Shown piece by piece: positions 34,030-46,000 of a stretch of 64,000 nucleotides of DNA (positions are counted from its first letter, which is position 1; every line of letters begins with the position of its first letter). The notes under the pieces are model-generated. The model searched no databases and was not told the DNA's origin. It saw nothing but the letters and a program-made list of their open reading frames with translations. Origin of the DNA: Limnomonas spitsbergensis (lineage: Eukaryota; Chlorophyta; Chlorophyceae; Chlamydomonadales). A program made the translations under genes and the position numbers. The DNA is taken from positions 1,612,001 through 1,676,000 of the forward strand of contig JAYJMM010000009.1 in assembly GCA_037349105.1 (NCBI GenBank), read 5' to 3'.

Positions 34030-37000
34030 CTGGATATCCTGCTGCACCTCCGCCCTCTCCTCTTCCTTGAGCAGTTCAACTCTTTCTGTCAGCCCTCCCT
34101 CCGAGCGCACAGGCCGCGGCCGATGCTTGCGCGCCACCCATGCTGCATGCTCCTGAAGCACTTGCCTGCGCCCCTCCTCGGGCCACTCAAATTTGGACAG
34201 CGTGGATTTGAAGCGCTCCCAGTCGGGGTGAGACAAGCCCTCGTTGAGGGCAAGATCAAACACCTATGGGGTTCAGTGTTCAGGGTCACGGTTCATGGTC
34301 AGGGTTCATGGTTGAGGGTTCATGGTCAGGATTGGAAGCGCCGCCAGTCGGGGTGAGACAAGCCCTCGTTGAGAGCAACATCGAATATCTAAGGGGTTCA
34401 GTGTTCAGTGGTCATGGTTCAGGGTTCAGGTTCATGGTTCAGTGTTCAGGGTCAGGGCTCAGGGTTCAGGGTTTGTCCTAGGGGGATGGGCTTGTGTTTA
34501 TGTGTGTGATTTGGGGAGCTATGAAGCTCCCTCTGCAGCCCGCTCCTCCCGCCCAAAACGCAGTGTTTCTTTTTTCGTGACTCAGCTAAATGTCAGCTAC
34601 ACTCTGGGGCCTCCGGTTGGAGGCTTCATTTGTGGCCTGCCATGCTGCTTTGGCCACCAATTGTTGGCCAGTCCAGGTTCGGTCCAAATCGTGCCTTCGG
34701 CGGCCGCGGGGCGGCCTGACAAAGGTGGACTGGTAGCCGAAAAATAAACACTGCCAAAACACCAAAAATAAACACTGCCAAAACACCAAAAATAAACACT
34801 GCCAAAACACAAAAAAATAAACACTGCCAAAACACCAAAAAATAAACACTGCCAAAACACCAAAAATAAACACTGCAAAAACACCAAAAATAAACACTGC
34901 CAAAACACCAAAAATAAACACTGCCAAAACACCAAAAATAAACACTGCCAAAACACCAAAAATAAACACTGCCAAAACACAAAAATAAACACTGCTAAAA
35001 CACCAAATATAAACACTGCCAAAACACCAAAAATGAACACTGCCAAAACACAAAAAATAAACACTGCCAAAACACCAAAAAATAAACACTGCCAAAACAC
35101 CAAAAATAAACACTGCCAAAACATCAAAAATAAACACTGCCAAAAATAAACACTGCTTAAAATAAACACTGCCAAAAATAAACAATGCCAAAACACCGGG
35201 ATTCCCCCGCTTACTGCTTGTGATGATTCATCCTAGGGGGTGGGCTTAGGGTTTGTGTGTGTAATTTGTGGGAGGGCTAAGAAGCTCCCTCCGCAGCCCG
35301 CTCCTCCCCCCCCCCCCCCGGACCCTCCCATACCCTCCCGGCCACCACCACAGTCTCCTCCTGCCCAAAACACCAGGATTCCCCCGCAGGGGTAAAGGGC
35401 CCTGACTGCTCCACAATCTCGCCACATCTCCCTACCCCCTCACCTGGCTCCGGAACCCCCTTCTCTTGTCCTCCCCCCTCACCTGGCTCCGGAACCCCCT
35501 TCTCTTGTCCTCCCCTCCCGCCCTGAAGACCAGCACCTCCCCGGTGTGGACGAAGGCTCCGGATGAGGCCTGCTGCCCGTTATCCCCCCGGCTCTTCCGG
35601 AAGGCGCTAAATGTTGCGCCGGACAGCAACAGCGAGTGCGGGGGCGCGCGGGGGACCTGCAACAGGATGGGTGAACAGGGTGTGAACATAAAGGGTGAAC
35701 CGGGTGTGAACAGAGTGGTAGCTTCGTCCCAGGCTGCGCTGTTTCCTTGACTCTCACGCCTCCAACGGGGCCTAGCTTTCTTTTCTGAACAGGGTGTCAC
35801 CACATCTGGATACCGGAGAAGCCAAGGGCTGAATGTGACCAGGTGTGATCACCTTAGAAGAGGATAATGGTTTAGTGTGACCAGGTGTGACCACATCCGG
35901 GGCAGCTGCTAGTCCAATTTCGTATGATTGTTCTCAAACATTCGGCAAGATTCAGCAAGTGAGGGTTTGGGGTTTAGAGGTTTTAAGGCTACGGGTTCAG
36001 GGTTTATCGTGCTTGCACACAGACAATGTGCAGTGAGCAATGGTTCAGGGCTTAAGGGTTTGGGGTTGCAGGTTAGGGTGAGGCATGGATGAAGGGTTTC
36101 AAGTTTAGGGTTTAGGGCGTTTGTAGTGCCTACCGTAAAACGGGATGGGCTCCGTGCAACCCCTCAAAAAAACCAATCATTCTTTTGACGCGAAGCCTAA
36201 AACAAGGCTGCGCAGCGGCGAAAAAATTGCACATCATTTAATTTAACGCCGCGCAATAGGTACGATCATGAAAAATCGTCGATGACACTCCACGCAGCGG
36301 CGAATTTTGAATTAATATTAGCGCACATCCAGGTCCGCGCACCCCAATCATTAATTAATTTAAGCGAAGTCTACCGCGTTTTACGGTTCTCACATTCATC
36401 CGGCAGGGTGCCGTGAGTGAGGCCAGGAGGAGGTCCTGGGATATCAATCCGTGGGACACGGCGACAGCAGCTCCGATCATGTGTCGGATCTGAAAGTGTG
36501 AGGAATACGGGGGAGTGTGTGAGGCACATGTGCGAAAAGTGTGAGGAATACGTGGCGACTGTGTGAGGCACATGTGTGAAAAGTGCGAGGAATACGTGGC
36601 GACTGTGTGAGGCACATGTGTGAAAAGTGCGAGGAAAAGGTGGAGACTGTGTGCGGCACATGCGTGAAAAGTGTGAGGTACATGTGGAGACTGAGCAAGG
36701 CACATGTGTGAAAAGTGTGAGGAAAATGTGGAGACTGAGCGAGGCACATGTGGGGAAAGTGTGAGGAATATGCTGTCAGGTGCAAACACAGGTGTGGGAC
36801 AAAGGTGTGGGACACGGCTGCATCTCCAATTATAGAGTCAGTCACAGTCAGAGAGTTATCACCAGTGCTACTTACGGTCCTTCCGGTGGCTGAATTACAG
36901 GTGTGGGGCACGGCCGCAGCTCCAAAAGAAAGAAAGCTACGCCACGTGGGAGGCGTGAGAGTTAAGGAAACACAGCTCCAGGTATCTGGGTCAGAGAGTT

Positions 37001-40000
37001 GTAACCAGTTCTGTGCTGATTACGGTCCTTCCGGTGGCTGAATTATGTAGCTGAGCTTCAGTTACCAGAATTTGAAGGCAGATTTAACTAATTTTACCAG
37101 TAAGGGACCGTATTACCGTAAATATTACCACTTGCACAATTTCAGAACATCGGTGCAATTGAGCAGCACTGATCATACCAAAGGGGCCAAAGGGAATCAT
37201 TTGGTGGACGTGAGAAATGAGTGAACAATGTTTGAGGGAAGTGTGGAGAGGTCAATATGCAGGTACGTGAGAGCAGGTAGGTGTGGGAGAAGGTCGTTCA
37301 GCCAGGCACTGGTTGAGACAAGGGGCCACAGCTCCAGAGGTCTGCCCGCAACAGTAAGGACAGTAAGGCAGGTTTGCGACCGTGCGAGTGCTGGTTGGTC
37401 GTGAGCCTCTCCTGTTTCCTGCTCGCCTTTCCTCTTACCACCCTCCATAACTTGGCACCGTTACCACCGCCCTTTTCATGATGAGCCGATACTGCCCCTG
37501 CCATAAATAATATGATGTAATGTACCGTAATATGATATAATATGATATAATATGATATAATATGATAAGATGGCTTAAGACTGACCTCCTGCAGCTCTCA
37601 AGGTCGCACCTGATGCAGCATGAAGGAGTTACCTCTAACCTCCATCTTGATACAAGGGACGCCACCTGGGCATGCAAGGGTGGAGTGGTTGTGATGACGG
37701 GGGTTCGGGTTCCGGGTTTCAGGATAAGGATACATGTAACCTCCATCCTAATGCAGGGGACGCCACCTGGGCGGGAGGAAGGTGGAGAGGGTGAAAACGG
37801 ATAGGTGGGTTCCAGGTCGAGGGGTTCGGCAATGTCCTCTACTGGAACTGCGGGCTATGAGTGCCTGAGGCTCCTGCGCGTCCCAGGACATGATCGTGTG
37901 CTTGTGTTGCGCCATGACGCGGTCAGGGTGGCCTTTAGTCAAAATTCAAATTCGCATTGGAATTCAAACTCACCGGCTATGAGTGCCTGAGGATCCTGCA
38001 CGCCCCAGGACTTTTTAGTGTAGCTAAGCTCCGACATGACGCGGTGGGGGTGCCCTTGGTCCGAATTCGAATGCAAGCTCGATTGTGGATTTAAATTTAA
38101 GTTCAAATCCAAATTCAAACCCCCCGGGTAAGAGTGGCTGGGGATCCTGCATGTCCCGAGACATGACGGAGCGGTTGTGCTCCGCCATGACGAGGTTAGG
38201 GTGGCGCTGTAAATCCCAATTCAAATTCAAATTCAAGTTCGAATTCAAATTCAAATTCGAATCCAAAATCGAACTCACTGGTATGGGAGGCTTGGAATCC
38301 TGCATGTCCCAAGACATGACGGTGCGGTTGTGCTACGCCACAACCTGTTTGGGGTGGCCCCCAGTCCCAATTCACATTCAAGTTCGAAAATGATTCAAAT
38401 TGAAGTTATAACCAAATTCAAACTCACCGGGTATGAGAGGTTGGGGTCCCTGCATGTCCCATTACATTTTTATGTGGTGGTGCTGTGCCATGACACAGCC
38501 TGGGCGGCCTTTATTCCAAGTTCAAATTCGAATTCGAATTCAAACTCACCGGGTATGAGTGCCTGAGGATCCTGAACGTCCCAAGACATGATTGTGCGGT
38601 TGTGTTGCGCCATGACGCGATCTGGGTGGCCCTTTGGCAGATCCTCGGCGTCCCACGAACACGCCTGGGTCCACACTTTTCTGAACGAGGTGTGGAGGGT
38701 TCGGTTTTAGGTTTCAGGGCCCTGCTTTTGAGGAATTGGGGTTCAGGGCTGAACGAATGGGGAGTTCAGGGACTCGAGGATTACGGAATAAAAGCACTCA
38801 TATCTGCCGTGCATCCTGAAGTCCACGCCCCCCACGGCCAGACACCTTCCCTTCTGCAACCTCTGCCCCAGCCCTACCCATCTACCTACCCATCCACCCA
38901 CCCACCCCTACTCAGCCATTCCCAGGACAGGCCTGAACCCCTCCTCTCCCCCTCACAGGCTCACTCATACACAAGATAAATCCCATCCCAGCCCAGGCCC
39001 ACTCACCCCCCCCCTTGCTGAGATCCCCCCACCCATCACAGACCCACCCCACCCCCACCCCTACTCAGACCGGACCCTCATCCCCCCCCACCCCTGGTCC
39101 GGCCGGACCCCCACCCACCCAACCCTGTTCAGGCCGCCCCCATCCCCCCCTACCCCGGCCGGACCCCCCACCCCCATCCACCCCCCCCCTCCACCCAGCC
39201 CCCCCCCCCCCCCCTCCACCCAGCCCCCCCACCTCCCCCCTCCACCCAGCCCCCCACCCCCCCCCCTCCACCCAGCCCCCCACCCCCCCCACCCCTGCTC
39301 AGCGTCTTCGTACGAATCGCTGGCTGCGCCCTCCGGAGTGGCATCGCCATCCTCCTCGCCGCCCCCCTCCTCCTCGTCACCGCCACCGCCGCCTCGACCA
39401 CCACCGCCGCCGCCCCACGAGGCCCGCTGCCCCGAAACCGCTCTCCGTTCAGATCGGCCGCCGCCGCCCATGCCGCCCATGCCACCTCTGCCGCCGCCGC
39501 CGCCATCAGAACTGCGCACAGACCCCGCAGAATCCTCTCGGCCGGCACGCGATCCAGCGGCCATCCTCTCTGCGGCTCCCCCTGTCTTCGCAGAGGCTGA
39601 GGGCTCTTCTTGCTCTTGCTCTCCGCTCCCGCTACTTTCCTGCCCCTGCAAGGCCCGGCTGCCCTCGTCCCCACTCCTGCTCATGTCCTGCCCCTGCAAG
39701 GCCCTGTTGCGCTCGTCCTCACTCGGCTCAACGGGCTGTGTGTCCCCGCCCTCGCTGCTCTCGTCCCCACCCTCTTGAGCCTGCCCACGAGCCCTCGCGT
39801 CGGAAAATGATTGTTTGCGGCCCCCCTGGCTCCGAAGCTCTGAGAGCATGAAATGGAGAGAAAATACAGGTGCTAGGGTTAAAAAAGTCCAGGCTCGACA
39901 AATTAGGGTTTGAGGTTTAGAGCTTTGGGTTGGGATACATGGCTAGAGGTCGAGGATTCAGAGTTTAGGTTTGAGGGGCAAGGGTTTTAAGGGGAAGGGT

Positions 40001-43000
40001 TTAAAGATAACGCTTAGGGTCTAAGGTTTAGGGTAAGGAGTTCAAGGCTTGGGGTCTAGGGTTAACAACGAAGGCTTTGCGACTCGAGGTTATGGTTGAA
40101 GGCCCAATGTCAAGGGTTGAGGGCTTTGGGTCTAGGTCTTATGGCGAAGGGCTCAGGGTTAGCGGCTCAGGGTTTGGGTTCAAAAGCTTAGGTTCAAGGC
40201 TAACAGCTTGGGGTTTGGGGTGAAAAGCTTAGGGTCTAGGGTTTATGACTTCAGGATTACGTTTAAGTGGGAGGCAATCCAGTGGGGAACTTGGGACTGC
40301 ATGCTGCTGGCACTCTATGATAGTCATTTCAAGCATGCCTCATCTACCATTCAGCTTCCATTCAGTAAGCATTCAGCTACCACGCAGCTACCACTCAACT
40401 ACCATTCAACAACCATTCAGTTACCGCTCAGCTACCACTTAGCTACCACACAGCAACCATTCACCTATCACTCAGCAACCATTCAGCTACAACTCATCAA
40501 CCATTCAGCTATCACTCAGCAACCAATCGGCTACAACTCAGCAACCATTCAGCTACCACTGATCAACCATTCAGCTACCATTCAACAACCATTCAGCAAC
40601 CAGTCAGCAACCCTTCAGCTACAACTCAGCAACCAGTCAGCTACCACTCAACTACCACTCAGCAACCATTCAGCTACCATTCAGCAACCACTCATCTACC
40701 ACTCAGCAACCAGTCAGCTACCACTCATGTACCACTCAGCAACCAGTCAGCTACCATTCAGCAACCACTCATCAACCATTCAGCTACCACCCAGCAACCA
40801 CTCAGCAACCATTCAGCTACCACTCATCAACCACTCAGCAACCATTCAGCTACCACTCAGCAACCAGTCAGCTACCACTCATCTACCACTCAGCAACCAT
40901 TCAGCTACCATTCAGCTACCACTCATCTACCACTCAGCAACCAGTCAGCTACCACTCATCTACCACTCAGCAACCATTCAGCTACCATTCAGCAACCATT
41001 CAGCAACCATTCAGCTACCACCCAGCAACCACTCAGCTACCACTCATCAACCATTCAGCAACCATTCAGCCACCACTCAGCAACCATTCAGCCACCACTC
41101 ATCTACCACTCAGCAACCATTCAGCTACCACTGAACAACCATTCAGCAACCATTCAGTTACCATTAAACAACCATTCGGCTACCACTCAGCAACCACTCA
41201 GCAACCATTCACTAACCACTGAGCAACCATTCATCTACCACTCATATACAACTCAGCAACCATTCAGCTACCACTCAGCTACCACTCAGCAATCATTCAG
41301 GAATCACTCAGCAAACATTCAGCTACCACTCAGCTACCATTCAACAACCATTCAGCTACCACTCATCTACCATTCAGCTACCACTCAGCAACCATTCGGC
41401 TACCACTCAGCAACCATTCGGCTACCACTCAGCAACCATTCATCTACACTGCAGCTGAAAGGGGCTGGGATAGTAATCTCTGTCGACCAGACAATGGTAT
41501 GACGACTCTCAATTCCAGTTTCGATTCCTCTTATCACTCGTCTGATTAAGCCTTTCCTGTAGCCCCCCCCGCTATCGATTATAGTAATTCCAGTAATTAT
41601 CTTGCAAACAAATAATCTTACAAACAAACAAACAAACAATCAAAATACCGGTATGAGTGAGTAGCATAGCCGGTACAACTGTTTATTTTCTACCCCTCTT
41701 CGCGACCTAGAACTCTTCTTACATTGATTTCTTTCCACTCATAACTCTCCTATCTCCCATTATAGACCATGATCGGTACCGGAACTTCATTCGCTTGTAT
41801 TATTTTAATTACTCCCGAACTGCGGGAAGGTACATTCGAATTGCCATCCCTCATAATCAAATTTTGTAGAGGGACTGAAAATAATTACCGGTAATGTTGT
41901 TAAGGGGTAAGGGATTCAACCACCCTTGTAACAGCCGCACCTTCCCACAGCTCTCTGACCCTTAACCATAAACCCTAAGTGGCAACCACCCTTGTAACAG
42001 CCGCACCTTCCCACAGCTCTCTGACCCTTAACCATAAACCCTAAGTGGCAACCACCCTTGTAACAGCCGCACCTTCCCACAGCTCTCTGACCCTTAACCA
42101 TAAACCCTAAGTGGCAACCACCCTTGTAACAGCCGCACCTTCCCACAGCTCTCTGACCCTTGACCATAAACCCTAAGTGGCAACCACCCTTGTAACAGCC
42201 GCACCTTCCCACAGCTCTCTGACCCTTAACCATAAACCCTAAGTGGCAACCACCCTTGTAACAGCCGCACCTTCCCACAGCTCTCTGACCCTTAACCATA
42301 AACCCTAAGTGGCAACCACCCTTGTAACAGCCGCACCTTCCCACAGCTCTCTGACCCTTAACCATAAACCCTAAGTGGCAACCACCCTTGTAACAGCCGC
42401 ACCTCCCCACAGCTCTCTGACCCTTAACCATAAACCCTAAGTGGCAACCACCCTTGTAACAGCCGCACCTTCCCACAGCTCTCTGACCCTTAACCATAAA
42501 CCCTAAGTGGCAACCACCCTTGTAACAGCCGCACCTTCCCACAGCTCTCTGACCCTTAACCATAAACCCTAAGTGGCAACCACCCTTGTAACAGCCGCAC
42601 CTTCCCACAGCTCTCTGACCCTTAACCATAAACCCTAAGTGGCAACCACCCTTGTAACAGCCGCACCTTCCCACAGCTCTCTGACCCTTGACCATAAACC
42701 CTAAGTGGCAACCACCCTTGTAACAGCCGCACCTTCCCGCAGCTCTCTGACCCTTAACCATAAACCCTAAGTGGCAACCACCCTTATAGCAGCCACACCT
42801 TCCTGCAGCTCTCTGACCCTTGACCATAAACCCTAAGTGGCAACCACCCTTGTAACAGCCGCACCTTCCCACAGCTCTCTGACCCTTAACCATAAACCCT
42901 AAGTGGCAACCACCCTTGTAACAGCCGCACCTTCCCACAGCTCTCTGACCCTTAATCATAAACCCTGAGTGGCAACCACCCTTGTAACAGCCGCACCTTC

Positions 43001-46000
43001 CCACAGCTCTCTGACCCTTGACCATAAACCCTAAGTGGCAACCACCCTTGTAACAGCCGCACCTTCCCGCAGCTCTCTGACCCTTAACCATAAACCCTAA
43101 GTGGCAACCACCCTTATAGCAGCCACACCTTCCTGCAGCTCTCTGACCCTTGACCATAAACCCTAAGTGGCAACCACCCTTGTAACAGCCGCACCTTCCC
43201 GCAGCTCTCTGACGTGCTTCGCCACCGCCGCCACGCGCCGCCTGGGCGTGTAATTGTGGAACGGGTGTGTTCCAACAAAGGCACCGATGGCCGCCTTGAA
43301 ACGATCCAGGCGCTCCCCGTCCCCCGCGGTCATCCGCCCGTGGCCCGCTCCGAAACCCAGGGCACGCTCCCTCTCCACCAGTCCTTTGTCCACTGCCTTG
43401 CTCTCCGACCGTGGCGGGCCGACGATACCGAGGACGTGCAGGGGCAGGTAGTACTCGTAGGTGCGACCCGTGCAGCCGTGGCGCGCGTTGAATTTCTTTT
43501 GAACGCGCTGCACAGAGAACACCTGCGGGAGAATGGTGCAAGCGATTATCTAGAAACGTACACAGCCATCTTAGCATGCCGAGGACGTGCTGCAGAGGCA
43601 GGTAGCACTCGGAGGTGCGACCTGTGCAGCCGTGGCGCGCGTTGGACTTTTTTCAAACGCGCTGAACAGAAAACACTTGCCGGCAGAAAAGCGTTCGCAA
43701 TTATGTAGAAATGTATACAGACGTGAAGGCCGCAGGTATCTTCCAACAGGGTTTAGGGTTTTAGGGTTTTGGGGGTCAGGGTTTAGGGTCAACTTTTCAG
43801 CTTTTGAAATCAAGGGTTTAGCTTAAAGGCCGAGGTTAAGAGGGATAAAGACATCAACCGATCGGTAGGCAGAAGCTGGTCATTGACTCCGTAGTCCTGA
43901 GCCAGACCATCAAGGCATAAATGCCTACCTCAAAAATACCTAAAACCCTAAACCCTAAACCCTAAACCCTACAAAGGTGTAACACTTAACCCTAACTAGA
44001 GACAGGCCATCAAGGCATCTACGTCTACCTCACAGGGTTAAGGGTTTTAGTTTCAAGGTTCAGAATTCAGAATTGAGGGTTTGGAGTCAAGAGTGGGGAT
44101 TTAGGGTAGAAGTACTCAATTGGACGGTAGGTGGCATTGATTGCTTCAGCCTGAGCCAGGCCATCCTCGTCTACCTCTATGGGGGTTTAGGGTTCAGAGT
44201 TAAGGGTTCAGGCTTTGGATTTGGGGTTTAGGGTCAAGAGTTTTGGATTTAGGGTTTGAGGACGGTATGCGGCAGGTGGTCATTGATTGCTTCAGCCTGA
44301 GCCAGGCCATCATCGTCTACCTGAAAGGGTTTAGGGTTCAGAGTTTTGAGTCAAGGGTTCATTGGGGGGTCATTGACTCTGTAGGCCGGAGCCAGGCCAT
44401 CAAGGCATCAACGTCTACCTAAAATGGCATTTTAGGGTTCAGAGTTTTGGGTTCAGGGTTTCGATTTCGGGTTCAGGGTTAAGTGTTTGGGTTTAGGTTT
44501 AAGGGTTACAAGTTTTGGACATATATACTCCGTTGCACCCACGTCATGTACATGATTGGGGCTTATCTTCTGCACCATGGGAACTCCCCTGCCACACGCA
44601 TGTGGTTGTGAGTTGGTTGCTTGCCCAGGGGGGGCCCTGCTTTTCGCTCGGTGCTCCAGTTTATCTCAATGCTCGTACCGGCTTGCAGGCACATGTCCCA
44701 TGCATCAAATGTGATGCTCTGCTAGACTGTAAAAACACAAAGTCACAAAATCCACAGGATCTAACCTTTAACCCTAAAACCTAGACCTTAAACCCTAAAC
44801 CCTAAACCTTGAACCCTAAACCTTAAACCCTTAATCCCCAGGGTCTGAGGGTTTTAGTCCTCACCCGAATAGTGGGTGCTCGTTGATTGCATCAGCCAGG
44901 CTCAGGCCCTCCGGGTCTTTCTTGTCGGGATTAGGAGCAGGGTCTGAGGGTTTCAGTACTCACCCGAACAGTCGGTGGCAGGTGCTCGTTGATTGCATCA
45001 GCCAGGCTCAGGCCCTCCGGGTCCTCCTCATAGCCGATGTCGCCTTCGGGCATGAGCATTCGGAACCCGACCACCTGCGGCAACCAACCACAGTCTCGGC
45101 GGATTAACGATCATAGCATGACCTGGCATGACCTGGCGTGATCTGGCATGACCTGGCATGACCTGGCGTGACCTGGCATGACCTGGCATGACCTGGCGTG
45201 GCATGACCAATGATTTCCTCTGCTGTACCTGCTGCCACAGGGGGTGTTCAATCCCGAGGGGTTGAGCATGCGGAACCCGACCACCTGCGGCAACCAACCA
45301 AAGACTCAGCGGATGAACGAGCGTGGCATTTCCTTTGACTTATTCAGATTAAGTCTGATTTACTCTGCTGCAGCTTCTGCCCCAGGGGGTCTTAAATCCC
45401 GAGGGGGTGAGCAAGCGGAACTCGACCACCTGCGGGTTAAGGGTTTAGGGTTAACGGCAGATTTAAGGGTTAAGGGTTACGGTAGGGTTTAGGGTTTAGG
45501 GTTTACAAACTAGTGCTTGTGTCAGTGCTGGACAGTTATCATTCAGCAGGCTGGTGCGCCACTGCCACCGGGCCTTAGGTGCCCTGAGGCAATGAACATG
45601 CCGGGCCTGTCCACCTGCAGCACAGGCGCTTGTTCTTATTCCCTAAACCCTTGAGAGAGCGCTGCCGTTGTGTCACATTTAACATGTGGCTGGGCAACCG
45701 ACGCTGGGCCAAATCCTGATAAGTAATTTGATCCTGACAATCCTGACAAATCCTGATAAGTCTAAACTAGGCCGTACGGCAATTAAGATGCTGAGCCTAG
45801 CCACCAGCAGCTCGTGACCCTTGAGAGTGATCTACCATTGTGCCATTATATAATACATTTTATATTTAACATTAAGCATCTAATAGGAGGCTGGGCAACC
45901 GCCAATGGGCCAAACCTTAAACCCTAAACCCTGGTCCAACTGCCACTGGGCCAAACCTTAAACCCTAAACCCTGGTCCAACCGCCACTGGGCCAAACCTT

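Noticed and set aside
39015..39851. Plus-strand 278-codon Pro-rich frame
   Set aside because: It is antisense to exon 6 and a poly-C intron start; the minus strand fits the splice phases of the pseudouridine synthase gene, the plus strand fits nothing.
40208..41134. 308-codon frame rich in His, Ser, Gln and Thr
   Set aside because: Product of the 11-bp array in intron 5 of the pseudouridine synthase gene.
41916..43577. 553-codon minus-strand open frame of near-identical 22-residue repeats
   Set aside because: It is the 66-bp intron array read in a frame other than that of exon 5; 66 being a multiple of three keeps it open. No start context or conservation supports a protein.
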